Below the pieces are notes generated by a model, which was not told the origin of the DNA, ran no database searches, and saw nothing but the letters and a program-made list of their open reading frames with translations. 64,000 nt of DNA, from NCBI RefSeq assembly GCF_900155615.1, contig NZ_FUHT01000004.1, positions 558,001 to 622,000 on the forward strand. The letters are read 5' to 3'. The translations under genes and the position numbers were made by a program. This document shows positions 7,241-17,967 of the stretch, piece by piece. The DNA comes from Massiliimalia massiliensis. Its GTDB lineage: Bacteria > Bacillota > Clostridia > Oscillospirales > Ruminococcaceae. Within the stretch, counting starts at the first letter, position 1. Each line of letters opens with the position of its first letter.

Positions 7241-10200
7241 TTGAATCACAGTCTGGAAGAAATGTTTGGGGGGTACCTTTCTCAGAAGGAGCGGTATGGA
7301 ACCCTGTTGTCAGAAAGTGAAATTTTAAAGCTGGAAGTTGACCGTGAGGATAATTTGGTTATTTGTACGGCAAGATTTGATCAGGTGATCCATTGGCAGA
7401 ACCGGCTGGAATTAGAGCAGGAACTGAAAAATAATTTGAAGCTGAACCGTTTTGTCCTGCAGGTCAAGTATCATCCTGATCTGTTTTCAGCGGATTATTT
7501 TGCGGATATTGTTGCTGTTCTAAAGCCGAGGGTGAGCGTAATCAACGGGTATTTTGACCATGCGGTGCCAAGCTATCAGGACAGGATCCTGTCGATTGAA
7601 TTAAAGCATGGCGGTGAAGCGATCCTGGAGCAGACAAATCTGCGCAAAAGTATTGCCGATCTGATCTATGAGGAATTTTCCCTGCGCGTACAGGTTGCTT
7701 TTACCGGTAAACTGAGCATGACACAGGAGGAAGCGAATAAACTCCTGCCGGACCTTCCTCCGATTGAATACATAGCGCCGCCTCCTGTCAGCGATTTTGG
7801 GGCTCCTCCCCCGGAGACGCCGGCTTACCGTCCGGATTCTGCGCCTGCAAGACCTTCCAGACGGCAGGTTGTCAAATTTCAGGCTGGCACGCTTCCGTTT
7901 AGCTTGGAAGGAAGCGAAATCATTATGGGCCGCCCGATCAGGGAAAAACCGATCGACCTTGCGGAAGTATCGGCTGAATCCGGGCGCGTTGCCGTGTGGG
8001 GAGAAATTTTTGCAATCGATTCCCGCCTGACAAGAAAAGAGGACAAGATCATCCTATCTGTTGACTTTACAGATTATACCGGGTCAAATACCCTGAAAAT
8101 CTTTGATGATGTCAAGAAAAAGGACGATTATGACAAGCTCAAAAAGGGAACCTGTATCTTTGTGCAGGGTGAAGCGAGCTTTGATAAGTATGCGAATGAC
8201 GTCACTATTCGTCCAAACAGCATTATGACGGTAAAAAAAGAAGGGCGGAAGGATCTCGCAGAGAAAAAACGGGTGGAACTCCACCTGCATACCAATATGT
8301 CCTCCATGGACGCGGTGGTCAGCGCGGACAAGCTGATTAACACCGCTTATTCCTGGGGACATAAGGCTGTCGCAATTACCGACCATGGCGTGGTACAGGC
8401 CTTCCCGGAGGCGGTCAGCGCAGTGGATTCCATCCGGAAAAAGGGCGGGGACTTTAAAGTCATTTACGGTGTGGAAAGCTATTTTGTAGATGACTGTGCC
8501 GATGTGGTTGTCGGGGATGATGACCGCAGCCTTGACGGTGAATTCATTGTATTTGATACCGAGACAACAGGATTAAGCTCTGCAACAGAGCGGATGACAG
8601 AAATCGGCGCGGTGCGGATCAAAAACGGGGAAATTCTCGAATCCTTCAATACCTTTGTCAACCCGGAAAAAGCAATTCCGCACAATATTGTAGAATTGAC
8701 CGGTATTACTGATGAGATGGTAGCGGACGCTCCGAAAGAAGCGGAAGCACTGGAAAGCTTTTTGAATTTCTGTAACGGCGCGCCTTTGATTGCCCATAAT
8801 GCGCCGTTTGATATGAATTTTATCAAAGCTGCCTGTGGGCGGGCAAAAAAAGAAATTGCTTTTACATCAATCGATACTGTCCCGATCTGCCGTCAGCTGC
8901 TGCCCCAGTTAAAACGCCATAAGCTTGATATTGTGGCTAAGGAACTGCAGGTAGGGGATTTTAATCATCACCGTGCCTGTGATGACGCGGATACTCTTGC
9001 GAAGATCTTTATCAAGCTGTCCGCTATGCTGAAAAAGGATGAGCAGGTAGAAACCCTTCAGCAGATTAATACAGCGTTGTCGGGCGCCGACCCGAAAAAG
9101 CTGAAAACCTATCACCAGATTATCCTGGTGAAAAACCAGGCGGGGCTAAAAAACCTTTACCGTCTGGTTTCTTACGGGCATCTGGACTTTTTCTTTAAAC
9201 GTCCCAGGATTCCGAAGAGTGTGCTCATGAAACACCGTGAGGGATTGCTGATCGGGAGCGCCTGCGAAGCGGGCGAGCTGTACCGGGCGATTGTAGACGG
9301 ACAGTCCTGGACGGATCTCTGCCGGATTGCGCGCTTTTATGATTATCTGGAGATTCAGCCTCTCGGAAACAACGAGTACATGGTCAGGGAAGGGATTGTT
9401 CCCGACATGGAACGGATTCAGGAATTCAACCAGACCATTGTGAACCTCGGGAAGGCGCTGAATATCCCGGTGGTAGCAACCTGCGACGTCCATTTTCTGA
9501 ATAAGGACGACAGTATTTTCCGGGAAATTTTGATGGCTGGTCAGAAGTTTAAGGATTTTGCCAACCAACCGCCGCTTTATCTGCGCACGACTGACGAGAT
9601 GCTCAAGGAATTTGAATATCTGGGCGAGGAAACCGCTTATGAGGTGGTTGTCAAAAATACCAACTTGATTGCGGATATGATCGACGGAGATATCCGCCCG
9701 ATCCCGGCCGGAACCTATACGCCGGAAATTGAGGGCTCAGAGGAAGAGCTTCAGCGGCTTTGCTATGAGAAAGCAAAGCGGATGTACGGCGATCCGTTGC
9801 CGGAGCTGGTGGCAAAACGTCTGGAACGGGAGCTTACCTCTATCATCAAGCATGGGTTTGCGGTTCTTTATATGATCGCGCAGAAGCTGGTCTTTAAATC
9901 CGAGCAGGACGGCTATCAGGTTGGTTCCCGTGGTTCGGTCGGTTCGTCCTTTGCCGCGACCATGTCCGGAATTTCAGAGGTGAACCCTCTGCCTCCGCAT
10001 TATCTCTGCCCGAATTGTAAATACAGCAAGTTTATTGAGGATGGTTCGGTTGGCTCCGGCTTTGACCTGCCCTCCAAAAACTGCCCGAATTGCGGTACGC
10101 CGTTGGTTGGGGACGGGCATGACATCCCGTTTGAAACCTTCCTTGGATTTAACGGGGACAAAGCGCCTGATATTGACCTGAACTTCTCGGATGAATACCA

Positions 10201-11596
10201 GTCCCGCGCGCATCGATATACTGAGGAATTGTTTGGAAAGGATCATGTTTTTAAGGCGGGAACAATCGGTACGGTCGCGGATAAAACGGCCTATGGATTT
10301 GTTATGAAGTATCTGGAGGATGCCGGAAGGGTCTTGCATAAGGCGGAGGAAAACCGGCTTGCTATTGGGTGTACTGGTGTAAAGAGGACTACTGGACAGC
10401 ATCCGGGCGGCATGGTGGTTGTGCCGGATAAATACGATGTTTATGACTTTACTCCGGTGCAGCATCCGGCAAACGATGCGAATTCCGGAATTATTACCAC
10501 CCACTTTGACTTCCATTCTCTCCATGACACGATCCTGAAACTGGATGAGCTGGGACATGTCGGGCCGACTCATTATAAGCATCTGGAGGATTTGACGGGT
10601 ACCAGCGTCACTGACGTTCCAATGAATGATCCGAAGGTGTACAGCCTTTTTACCTCAACCGAAGCCCTGGGTGTCACGCCGCAGGATATCTACAGCGAAA
10701 CCGGAACCTTCGGCCTGCCTGAGATGGGGACAAGCTTTGTCCGCCAGATGCTTGTAGACGCGCAGCCGAAGAATTTTTCCGATCTGCTTCAAATTTCCGG
10801 TCTGTCCCATGGGACAGACGTATGGCTCGGCAACGCGCAGGACTTGATTAAAAACGGAACCTGTACCATCAGTGAGGTAATCGGTACGCGTGACAGTATT
10901 ATGACCTATCTGATCCACAAGGGGCTGGAGCCCGGCATGGCCTTTAAGATTATGGAAATCACCCGTAAGGGAAAGGCAACCAAGCTGCTGACGGAGGAAC
11001 ACCTGGCAGCTATGCGGGAACACAATGTACCGGAATGGTATATTGACAGTTGTATGAAGATTAAGTATATGTTCCCGAAAGCGCATGCCGCTGCCTATGA
11101 TATTTCCGCAGTCCGACTGGGCTGGTATAAAATCTATTATCCTCTGGAGTTTTACGCCTCCTACTTTACTGTCCGGAACGGCGACTTTGACGCGGAGGAA
11201 GCGGTAAAGGGGCGCTCTGCTGTTAAATTCCGCCTGGAAGCCCTGCTGCATAAGGGGAATGACCGCAGTGTCAAAGAGGATGACGAATTTAATATCCTGC
11301 TGATCATCAATGAAATGATCTGCCGGGGATTCGAGTTTTTGCCGGTTGATCTTTATCATTCCCACGCTACCAAATATACGATTGAGGACGGAAAAATCCG
11401 GCTGCCGTTCACTGCGCTGAAAGGGCTCGGAGAGGCCGCCGCTTATAATCTTCAGAAGGCGGCGAAAAAGGGAAGCTTTATCTCGATTGACGAAGTGCAG
11501 GCCAGGGCTGGCGTGTCAAAATCTGTAATCGAGCTGCTTGAGCAGATGGGAGCGTTCGGCGATATGCCAAAAACCGCTCAGGTTACATTTTTCTAA
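7241..11596 (+). CDS. polC: DNA polymerase III PolC-type, alpha subunit
   Basis: Main replicative polymerase of low-GC Gram-positives, with built-in 3'-5' proofreading. From the TTG at 7241 (AGGTG 8 nt upstream) it has 1451 residues, the normal PolC length; a reading from 7064 would overlap most of the ispG 3' end and is rejected. Domains in order: N-terminal region with a proline-rich linker (about 175-210), OB fold (about 245-335), PHP part one ([18 protein letters not shown]), DEDD exonuclease inserted in the PHP (FDTETTG near 436; HHRACDDAD), Zn-binding CPNC...CPNC (about 922-955), polymerase core with catalytic [12 protein letters not shown] (near 975), [19 protein letters not shown], and a helix-hairpin-helix tail. 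It is complete with no broken motifs. Confidence 0.97.
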   Translation: MNHSLEEMFGGYLSQKERYGTLLSESEILKLEVDREDNLVICTARFDQVIHWQNRLELEQELKNNLKLNRFVLQVKYHPDLFSADYFADIVAVLKPRVSVINGYFDHAVPSYQDRILSIELKHGGEAILEQTNLRKSIADLIYEEFSLRVQVAFTGKLSMTQEEANKLLPDLPPIEYIAPPPVSDFGAPPPETPAYRPDSAPARPSRRQVVKFQAGTLPFSLEGSEIIMGRPIREKPIDLAEVSAESGRVAVWGEIFAIDSRLTRKEDKIILSVDFTDYTGSNTLKIFDDVKKKDDYDKLKKGTCIFVQGEASFDKYANDVTIRPNSIMTVKKEGRKDLAEKKRVELHLHTNMSSMDAVVSADKLINTAYSWGHKAVAITDHGVVQAFPEAVSAVDSIRKKGGDFKVIYGVESYFVDDCADVVVGDDDRSLDGEFIVFDTETTGLSSATERMTEIGAVRIKNGEILESFNTFVNPEKAIPHNIVELTGITDEMVADAPKEAEALESFLNFCNGAPLIAHNAPFDMNFIKAACGRAKKEIAFTSIDTVPICRQLLPQLKRHKLDIVAKELQVGDFNHHRACDDADTLAKIFIKLSAMLKKDEQVETLQQINTALSGADPKKLKTYHQIILVKNQAGLKNLYRLVSYGHLDFFFKRPRIPKSVLMKHREGLLIGSACEAGELYRAIVDGQSWTDLCRIARFYDYLEIQPLGNNEYMVREGIVPDMERIQEFNQTIVNLGKALNIPVVATCDVHFLNKDDSIFREILMAGQKFKDFANQPPLYLRTTDEMLKEFEYLGEETAYEVVVKNTNLIADMIDGDIRPIPAGTYTPEIEGSEEELQRLCYEKAKRMYGDPLPELVAKRLERELTSIIKHGFAVLYMIAQKLVFKSEQDGYQVGSRGSVGSSFAATMSGISEVNPLPPHYLCPNCKYSKFIEDGSVGSGFDLPSKNCPNCGTPLVGDGHDIPFETFLGFNGDKAPDIDLNFSDEYQSRAHRYTEELFGKDHVFKAGTIGTVADKTAYGFVMKYLEDAGRVLHKAEENRLAIGCTGVKRTTGQHPGGMVVVPDKYDVYDFTPVQHPANDANSGIITTHFDFHSLHDTILKLDELGHVGPTHYKHLEDLTGTSVTDVPMNDPKVYSLFTSTEALGVTPQDIYSETGTFGLPEMGTSFVRQMLVDAQPKNFSDLLQISGLSHGTDVWLGNAQDLIKNGTCTISEVIGTRDSIMTYLIHKGLEPGMAFKIMEITRKGKATKLLTEEHLAAMREHNVPEWYIDSCMKIKYMFPKAHAAAYDISAVRLGWYKIYYPLEFYASYFTVRNGDFDAEEAVKGRSAVKFRLEALLHKGNDRSVKEDDEFNILLIINEMICRGFEFLPVDLYHSHATKYTIEDGKIRLPFTALKGLGEAAAYNLQKAAKKGSFISIDEVQARAGVSKSVIELLEQMGAFGDMPKTAQVTFF

Positions 11597-11653
11597 AAAT
11601 GACCGCGCATATGGGAGTTTTTTGGAACATAATACAAAATATGCTGTAATACC

Positions 11654-11682
11654 TTGATTTTATTATAGTAGTATGTTAAAGT
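11654..11682 (+). promoter_or_regulatory. Possible promoter of the his operon
   Basis: TTGATT (11654-11659), 17-nt spacer, TAAAGT (11677-11682), about 120 bp before hisZ. The -10 matches at four of six positions. The 200-bp gap to hisZ has no recognisable T-box or other known histidine leader. Confidence 0.4.
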
Positions 11683-11764
11683 GATATCATAATAAAGCAA
11701 ATGAATTCGTTTTGTATTTTTCGCTACTTGAAGGATGACGATGCTGCAGGCTATATTCCACAGG

Positions 11765-11807
11765 AAAGGAGTGCTTTCGCCTTGCGGAAGCGATGATCAT
11801 AATTATG
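11765..11807 (+). promoter_or_regulatory. Structured start region of hisZ: ribosome site, hairpin, start codon
   Basis: AAAGGAG (11765-11771) is followed after one base by the stem GCTTTCGC / GCGGAAGC (11773-11791; 8 pairs including one G-T, 3-nt loop). The family-typical start ATG 11805 comes 13 nt after the stem. An in-frame ATG at 11793 lies right at the stem base. Confidence 0.55.
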
Positions 11808-12998
11808 GAGAAAAATAAACTGGTCACTCCGGAAGGAACCAAGGACTATCTGTTTGAGGAAGCAGTTTTGAGAAAAAAGATCGAGACAAAGCTGCGGGAC
11901 GCGTTTGAACTGCGCGGATATCATGAGGTTGTAACCCCCGGACTGGAATTTATGGATGTTTTCACTACCATTGAAAACAGTATCCCGGTGGAACAGATGT
12001 ATAAGCTGGTTGATCCCAAGGGGCGATTGATGGTGCTTCGTCCGGACTCTACCATGCCGATTGCGCGCCTTTGCGCCACTCGGCTGAAACAGGAGTATGT
12101 ACCGCTCCGGCTTTATTACAACCAGGCGGTCTTTTCGGTAAACCAGTCCCTGCGCGGAAGAAGCGATGAGATTATGCAAACCGGAATCGAGCTGATCGGT
12201 GTTTCCAACAAAAAGGCGGATATTGAGGTGCTGGTTACTGCGATGAAGGCGCTGCAAAATCTGGGAATTGACCGGTTCCGGATGGAAATTGGACATATCG
12301 GAATTTTTAATTCTCTGATCAGCGGGCTGAAAGTAAGCCCTGAAGAGAAAGAATCGATCCGTTTCCTGATCCAGTCGAAAAACTACCCGGCGCTGCAGGA
12401 CGTCCTCAACGGCTTGCCGTATTCTGAGGAGGTAGCAGTTCTGAAAATCCTCCCGCGCCTGTTCGGCGGTCAGGAGGTATTTGAAAAGGTGGAATCGATG
12501 GTAAAGGATCCGTCGATCCTGGAGCTGCTGCAATACCTCAAGGAGCTTTACCAGTCCCTTGCGATGCTGGGACTAAAAGAAAAGATAACAGTCGATCTTG
12601 GAATCGTTAACCGGACGGACTATTATACCGGGATTGTATTTAAAGGCTATGTAGAAGGCTACGGAGAGGAAATTCTTTCTGGCGGCCGGTACGACAGCCT
12701 GCTTCAGGAGTTTGGGAAAGACTGGGGCGCGGTCGGCTTTGGGGTGAATGTTGATTCGGCAGTGAATGCGCTGCTCAGCGCAAAGGATCACAAGCTGCGC
12801 CCGATTTCCGTACTGGTGTATTCTGAACCGGAATACCAGATGGCGGCGCTGGAGCATGTAGAATCCCTGGCGGATCAGGGGATTGTCAGTGAATACAGCC
12901 TGGCGGATACACAGGAAGAAGCGGTCTTTTACGCCGGGGAAAAAGGAATTACCAGAATTGATCTGGTCGGTGAAACCGTGAAAATCATCAACAGATAA
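11805..12998 (+). CDS. hisZ: ATP phosphoribosyltransferase regulatory subunit
   Basis: Catalytically silent relative of histidyl-tRNA synthetase that binds short-form HisG and gives it activity and histidine feedback control. The 397 residues have the class II synthetase-like core (TPEGTKDYLFEEA at the start, LRPDSTMPIARL, IVNRTDYYTG, GGRYDSL). They lack the anticodon-binding domain expected of a true HisS. ATG 11805 gives the usual MEKNKLVTPEGT N-terminus; 11793 would add four residues. It is the first gene of a ten-gene his operon. The short HisG (218 residues) encoded next confirms that a HisZ is needed. Confidence 0.94.
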   Translation: MEKNKLVTPEGTKDYLFEEAVLRKKIETKLRDAFELRGYHEVVTPGLEFMDVFTTIENSIPVEQMYKLVDPKGRLMVLRPDSTMPIARLCATRLKQEYVPLRLYYNQAVFSVNQSLRGRSDEIMQTGIELIGVSNKKADIEVLVTAMKALQNLGIDRFRMEIGHIGIFNSLISGLKVSPEEKESIRFLIQSKNYPALQDVLNGLPYSEEVAVLKILPRLFGGQEVFEKVESMVKDPSILELLQYLKELYQSLAMLGLKEKITVDLGIVNRTDYYTGIVFKGYVEGYGEEILSGGRYDSLLQEFGKDWGAVGFGVNVDSAVNALLSAKDHKLRPISVLVYSEPEYQMAALEHVESLADQGIVSEYSLADTQEEAVFYAGEKGITRIDLVGETVKIINR

Positions 12999-13012
12999 AG
13001 GAGAAAGACAAG

Positions 13013-13669
13013 ATGCGTCCAATCAGAATTGCCCTGACCAAGGGCAGGCTGGAAAAAGATACGGTCAGGCTGTTTGAGCAGCTTGGATTTGACTGTGAAC
13101 AGTTACATAATAAAGGCCGGAAGCTGATTCTGGAGATTCCGGATGCGAACCTTGAAATCGTGCTTGCGAAGGCTGCCGATGTCATCACTTATATTGAGCA
13201 CGGCGTCTGTGATATGGGGGTTGTCGGGAAGGATACCATCCTCGAATATGGCGGAACCTTTTTCGAGGTAGTTGATCTTGGATTCGGCAGATGCAAATTT
13301 GCATTGGCCGGAAAAAAGGGCGGCGACTTTTATGCGGGCTATACCGAAAAGACGATTGCTACGAAATATCCAAATGTGACCCGAAGCTTTTTTGAGAGCA
13401 AGGGAATGGACGTCAAGATTGTTAAGATCGAGGGCTCGGTTGAGCTTGCACCTCTGCTGGGGCTTTCTGATGCGATTGTCGACATTGTGGAGACCGGTTC
13501 TACACTCAGGGAGAATGGGCTTGAGGTCTATGAGGATGTTACCGACATCTCGGCCCGGCTGATTGTGAATACGGTCAGCCTGAAACTGTACAAAAAGGAA
13601 ATGGAGCAGATTATCGGCCTGATTGAAAAAGCGGTTGCAGGCTGTGGAAAGGATGGGAACAATGATTGA
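13013..13669 (+). CDS. hisG: ATP phosphoribosyltransferase, short form, catalytic subunit
   Basis: First step of histidine synthesis: ATP + PRPP to phosphoribosyl-ATP. The 218 residues are the short form without the C-terminal regulatory domain, so it depends on HisZ. Motifs include ALTKGRLEKDTV at the N-terminus and the PRPP loop region DAIVDIVETGSTLREN. AAAGGAG lies 11 nt upstream. Its 3' end overlaps the hisD start by 8 bp. Confidence 0.97.
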   Translation: MRPIRIALTKGRLEKDTVRLFEQLGFDCEQLHNKGRKLILEIPDANLEIVLAKAADVITYIEHGVCDMGVVGKDTILEYGGTFFEVVDLGFGRCKFALAGKKGGDFYAGYTEKTIATKYPNVTRSFFESKGMDVKIVKIEGSVELAPLLGLSDAIVDIVETGSTLRENGLEVYEDVTDISARLIVNTVSLKLYKKEMEQIIGLIEKAVAGCGKDGNND

Positions 13670-14957
13670 GATGATTAAAGCGGATGGCCGCGCAGAATTA
13701 AACTATATGAAGCTGCTGAAAAGCCGGAGCACTGAAGTCGGCAAAACTGTCACGGAACGTGTGTCCGACATCCTGGAAAATGTGAAGGAACGCGGGGACA
13801 AAGCCCTGCTGGAATATACGGAAAAATTTGACGGCAAGCTGCCGAAGTACATTGAAGTTCCGAGAGAAGAAATCAATAACGCGCTTTCGGAGGCGGATGA
13901 GGCATATGTGAACGCCCTGCTCAATGCGATTGAAAATATCAGCGATTTTCATAACCGCCAAAAGCAGCAGAGTTTTATTAACCCCAAGACAAACGGCGTT
14001 ATTTTGGGACAGAGAATCCGGGGACTGAAACGGGTCGGGATTTATGTGCCGGGCGGCACCGCCGCTTACCCCTCCTCGGTATTGATGAATGCGATTCCTG
14101 CAAAGATCGCGGGGGTTGAAGAAATTGTGATGGTAACGCCGCCGTTGTCTGACGGAACGGCGAATAAGGATATCCTGGTAGCCGCCGGCTTGTGCGGAGT
14201 CGACCGGGTATTCCTCCTGGGCGGCGCGCAGGCTGTCGCGGCGCTCGCGTATGGAACAGAATCCGTTCCGCAGGTCGACAAAATCGTCGGGCCGGGGAAT
14301 ATTTATGTGGCGACGGCGAAGAAGCTCCTTTACGGAACGGTAGATATCGATATGATAGCAGGACCAAGTGAAATTTTGATCCTGGCGGACGAGACGGCTC
14401 CGGCTAAGTATGTCGCTGCTGACTTGATGTCGCAGGCGGAGCACGATGTTCTGGCTTCGGCGATCCTGGTGACAACTTCTGAAAAGCTGGCACAGGAGAC
14501 TGTTCGGGAACTGGAACGCCAGCGTGCCGGACTGTCACGAAAGGATATTATTGCGAAATCCCTGAAGGATTTCGGCGCAATCTTTATTTGCAGCAGCAAG
14601 GAATATGCGGTGGAGCTTGCGAATGCTTTTGCGCCGGAGCATCTGGAAGTAATGATGGAAAATCCGATGGAATATATCGGGAAGCTTGATAATGCCGGCT
14701 CGGTTTTCCTGGGAAATTATGCGCCGGAACCACTGGGCGATTATTATGCAGGGCCGAACCACGTTCTGCCGACCAGCGGGACAGCGCGGTTTTTCTCCCC
14801 GCTTTCTGTGGATGCGTTTATTAAGAAATCCAGCTATATTTATTATACGGACGAGGCGCTTCGCCAGGCGCATGACGATATTGTCCTGCTGGCGAACAAA
14901 GAGGGCCTGACGGCGCATGCCAATTCCATCATTGTGCGTTATCAGAATGAAAAATAA
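13662..14957 (+). CDS. hisD: Histidinol dehydrogenase
   Basis: Zn- and NAD-dependent enzyme that carries out the last two oxidations, from histidinol to histidine. The start at 13662 (AAAGGATGGG upstream) overlaps hisG and gives 431 residues, normal for HisD. Motifs: VGIYVPGGTAAYPSS, VGPGNIYVATAKK, AGPSEILI, SQAEHD (zinc region), and the C-terminal NHVLPTSGTARFFSPLSV. Translational coupling with hisG is likely. Confidence 0.97.
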   Translation: MIEMIKADGRAELNYMKLLKSRSTEVGKTVTERVSDILENVKERGDKALLEYTEKFDGKLPKYIEVPREEINNALSEADEAYVNALLNAIENISDFHNRQKQQSFINPKTNGVILGQRIRGLKRVGIYVPGGTAAYPSSVLMNAIPAKIAGVEEIVMVTPPLSDGTANKDILVAAGLCGVDRVFLLGGAQAVAALAYGTESVPQVDKIVGPGNIYVATAKKLLYGTVDIDMIAGPSEILILADETAPAKYVAADLMSQAEHDVLASAILVTTSEKLAQETVRELERQRAGLSRKDIIAKSLKDFGAIFICSSKEYAVELANAFAPEHLEVMMENPMEYIGKLDNAGSVFLGNYAPEPLGDYYAGPNHVLPTSGTARFFSPLSVDAFIKKSSYIYYTDEALRQAHDDIVLLANKEGLTAHANSIIVRYQNEK

Positions 14958-14971
14958 GGGAGGTATTCTGT

Positions 14972-16036
14972 ATGAAATACACCTTGCCGCAGGCAGTTCA
15001 AGGTCTGGAGCCATATCAGCCGATTGTCGGCCGTTATAACGTTCGTTTGGACGCCAATGAATCGTATCTTCAACTAGAGCCGTTACAGGCTCAGGCATTT
15101 TCCGACCGGCTGCAGGAAATCGAGTTTAACCGTTATCCCGACCCGTATGCAAACCGTCTCTGTGAGGCGTTTGCGACCTATTATGGGGTAAACCGGGATT
15201 TGGTCACCGCCTTTAACGGCTCTGATGAATTGCTGTCGCTCCTGGCCGCCGCGTTTTTTTCGGATGGGCAGAAGCTGGCGGTTTTCGACCAGGATTTTTC
15301 CATGTACCGAATCTACGCGGAAATGTTCGGGACAGCCTGTGAGATCATCCCAAAGCGGGAAGATTTGACTATTTCTGTAGAGGATACGCTCCAATATCTG
15401 GAAAAACATAATATTTCAGCACTTTTATTCTCCAATCCCTGCAATCCGACCTCTCTGGGTTTGAAGAGGGAAGATGTGCTCCGGCTGGTAGAAGGAACGG
15501 AAGCCCTGATTATTCTGGATGAGGCTTATATGGATTTTTGGGATCAGTCTGTGATCAAGCTGGCGGGAAAATATGAAAACCTGATGGTTTTGCGCACCTG
15601 TTCCAAGGCAATCGGCCTGGCGGCGGCGAGAATTGGCTTTGCTGTTACTACGCCGAAGCTGACTAAGGTTTTGCGTGCGGTGAAATCGCCCTATAACGTC
15701 AATGCAGTTTCTCAGGCTTTCGGTGAGATTCTGTTGACGGACGAACGCTTTTTGCAGGAAGCTGCCGAAGAAATTATTGAGAACCGAAAACAGCTCCAGG
15801 CAGAATTGGAAGAGCTGGCAGCAGCTGCAAGGGAGATTGTGCGGGTGTATCCATCCTGTACCAACTTTGTATATCTGGAAACGAAGGACAGCAGGAAAAT
15901 TTATGAAGCGCTGCAGCAGCGCTCTATCGCGGTGCGTTTGATGGGGAAACACCTGCGGATATCTACCGGAAACGCACATGAAAACCGGAAGCTGATCCGG
16001 GAATTAAAAGCGATCTTACAGGAGGGTTCGTTATGA
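14972..16036 (+). CDS. hisC: Histidinol-phosphate aminotransferase
   Basis: PLP-dependent class I/II aminotransferase that converts imidazole acetol phosphate to histidinol phosphate. 354 residues. The N-terminal LDANES motif, FSNPCNPTS, LDEAYMDF and the PLP-lysine motif RTCSKAIGLAAARIGF (Lys near 212) are present. GGGAGG precedes the ATG. The last four bases overlap hisB (ATGA), indicating coupled translation. Confidence 0.96.
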   Translation: MKYTLPQAVQGLEPYQPIVGRYNVRLDANESYLQLEPLQAQAFSDRLQEIEFNRYPDPYANRLCEAFATYYGVNRDLVTAFNGSDELLSLLAAAFFSDGQKLAVFDQDFSMYRIYAEMFGTACEIIPKREDLTISVEDTLQYLEKHNISALLFSNPCNPTSLGLKREDVLRLVEGTEALIILDEAYMDFWDQSVIKLAGKYENLMVLRTCSKAIGLAAARIGFAVTTPKLTKVLRAVKSPYNVNAVSQAFGEILLTDERFLQEAAEEIIENRKQLQAELEELAAAAREIVRVYPSCTNFVYLETKDSRKIYEALQQRSIAVRLMGKHLRISTGNAHENRKLIRELKAILQEGSL

Positions 16037-16614
16037 GAAAGGCGTCAATCAGCCGAACAACGAAGGAAACAGATATCTCTGTTGACCTGAATTTGGATGG
16101 TTCCGGGATATGCAATATCAATACCGGGATTGGATTTTTTGATCACATGCTGACCGCTCTTGCTGTCCACAGTGGAATGGATTTGTCCATTACCGTTGAC
16201 GGCGACCTGGAAGTCGACTGCCACCACTCCATTGAGGATGCTGGTATTGTGCTAGGGCAGGCTCTGGCAAAGGCATTGGGCGATAAATCCGGAATTACCC
16301 GGTATGGAACTGCTTTTATTCCAATGGATGAAGCGCTGGGCTTTGCAAGTCTTGATATCAGCGGCCGGCCATATCTGGTATTTGATTGTGAATTTAACGC
16401 CGATTCAATCGGTGATTTTGATACGCAGATGGCGGAAGAGTTTTTCCGCGCGGTCGCATTCCAGGCGGGAATGACCCTGCACCTGCGCTGTGAATACGGA
16501 AAGAACGACCACCACAAGGCAGAAGCGCTGTTTAAAGCGGCGGCACATGCTTTAAAAGCGGCGGTAGCACCTTTAAAAGAAGGGGAAGTGCTGTCTACCA
16601 AAGGGGTTTTATAA
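16033..16614 (+). CDS. hisB: Imidazoleglycerol-phosphate dehydratase
   Basis: Mn-dependent dehydratase of histidine synthesis. The 193 residues are the monofunctional form, without the phosphatase domain of the enterobacterial fusion. Metal-binding repeats are visible: GFFDHML and HHSIEDAGI in the first half, CEYGKNDHHKAEALFK in the second. It overlaps hisC by 4 bp. No histidinol-phosphatase gene lies in the operon, so that activity must come from elsewhere (for example a PHP-type HisK or a HAD enzyme). Confidence 0.96.
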   Translation: MRKASISRTTKETDISVDLNLDGSGICNINTGIGFFDHMLTALAVHSGMDLSITVDGDLEVDCHHSIEDAGIVLGQALAKALGDKSGITRYGTAFIPMDEALGFASLDISGRPYLVFDCEFNADSIGDFDTQMAEEFFRAVAFQAGMTLHLRCEYGKNDHHKAEALFKAAAHALKAAVAPLKEGEVLSTKGVL

Positions 16615-16634
16615 AGAATTGGGGGAAACCGCAG

Positions 16635-17240
16635 ATGATTGCAATCATTGACTATGGGGCCGGAAACCTGTTCAGTGTGAAAAATGCGCTGGAATATCTG
16701 GGCCTGCCTTATCTGATCACCAATGATCTGAAAGACATTCAAAGGGCGGACGGTTATATCCTGCCCGGCGTAGGGGCCTTTCCTTTCGCGATGAAACAGC
16801 TTGCCGCTACCGGACTGGTTGAGGAAATCAAGGAGCAGGTGAAGAAGAAACCACTGCTGGGGATTTGCCTGGGAATGCAGATGCTGTTTGAGGAAAGCAG
16901 TGAATTTGAAGTATGTAAAGGATTGGGTCTGATTCCTGGAAAGGTAGATATGCTCAAGGCAGAAGGCTTAAAAATTCCGCATATGGGCTGGAATGAACTG
17001 AATATCCACAATTCTTCTGACCCGCTTCTTCATGGAGTGACAGAAGGTGACTGCGTTTATTTTGTCCACTCCTATATGGCGTATACGATGCCGGAATACT
17101 TGTCTGCTTCCTGCTGTTATGGCGGGTGCGTCACTGCATTGGTGAAAAACGGGAATGTGTTCGGCGCCCAGTTTCACCCTGAAAAAAGCGGAGAGGTCGG
17201 ACTGCAGATTCTGAAAAACTTTGGAGGATTAACCAAGTGA
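16635..17240 (+). CDS. hisH: Imidazole glycerol phosphate synthase, glutaminase subunit
   Basis: Class I glutamine amidotransferase that supplies ammonia to HisF. 201 residues. The nucleophile Cys is in LLGICLGMQMLFE (near 78) and the His/Glu pair in FGAQFHPEKSG near the C-terminus. The N-terminus IAIIDYGAGNLFSV is typical. It overlaps the GTG start of hisA. Confidence 0.96.
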   Translation: MIAIIDYGAGNLFSVKNALEYLGLPYLITNDLKDIQRADGYILPGVGAFPFAMKQLAATGLVEEIKEQVKKKPLLGICLGMQMLFEESSEFEVCKGLGLIPGKVDMLKAEGLKIPHMGWNELNIHNSSDPLLHGVTEGDCVYFVHSYMAYTMPEYLSASCCYGGCVTALVKNGNVFGAQFHPEKSGEVGLQILKNFGGLTK

Positions 17241-17953
17241 TTATTTTACCTGCAATTGATATTAAAGACGGCAACTGCGTCCGCCTGCTGAAGGGGGATT
17301 TCGGCACAGTAGAAAAGGTGGCGGAGGATCCGTTTGTAACGGCAAAAACCTTTCGAGAAGCCGGAGCGGAATATCTTCACATGGTAGACCTGGACGGAGC
17401 CAAGGACGCCAAAATGGTAAACCGCGATCTTTTTACCGAGATGGCAAAAGAAACCTCGCTGAAAATTGAGCTTGGCGGCGGAATCCGGACGCTGGATGCG
17501 GTGGAATACTATCTCAGCCACGGGATTAACAGGGTTATTCTCGGCTCTATTGCGGTGAAAAATCCTGCGTTTGTCAAAGAAGCAGTGAAAGAATACCACG
17601 GCCGCATTGTGGTGGGAATTGACGCCAAGGACGGAATGGTGGCAACCGAAGGCTGGCTGGATACCAGCGATGTGGACTATCTTTCTCTTGCAAAGGAAAT
17701 GGAACAATCTGGTGTAAAGAATATTGTCTTTACAGATATTTCGAAGGACGGAACGCTTGCCGGCCCGAATCTGGAACAGCTTGCCGCTATCAATCAGGCT
17801 GTGAGCTGTGATATCACTGCGAGCGGCGGAATCAGCAATCTCGCTGATATTAAGGCGCTGAAAAAGCTGGGGGTCTGGGGCACCATTTGCGGAAAATCAA
17901 TCTATAAAGGCACACTTGACCTGAAGGAAGCGATTCAGGTCGCAAACGGATAA
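17237..17953 (+). CDS. hisA: ProFAR isomerase (HisA)
   Basis: (beta/alpha)8-barrel isomerase that converts ProFAR to PRFAR. 238 residues, with the N-terminal catalytic Asp in LPAIDIKDG, the phosphate-binding ELGGGIRT and the second half [12 protein letters not shown] with its catalytic Asp. The start is GTG at 17237, overlapping the hisH stop (GTGA), with TTGGAGG upstream. Half-barrel duplication is evident, as in the family. Confidence 0.95.
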   Translation: MIILPAIDIKDGNCVRLLKGDFGTVEKVAEDPFVTAKTFREAGAEYLHMVDLDGAKDAKMVNRDLFTEMAKETSLKIELGGGIRTLDAVEYYLSHGINRVILGSIAVKNPAFVKEAVKEYHGRIVVGIDAKDGMVATEGWLDTSDVDYLSLAKEMEQSGVKNIVFTDISKDGTLAGPNLEQLAAINQAVSCDITASGGISNLADIKALKKLGVWGTICGKSIYKGTLDLKEAIQVANG

Positions 17954-17967
17954 CGGGAGGGAAGACT

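Noticed and set aside
11597-11760. T-box or histidine attenuator before hisZ
   Set aside because: No AGGGTGG-type T-box core, no His-rich leader peptide, and the region is too short for a full T-box.
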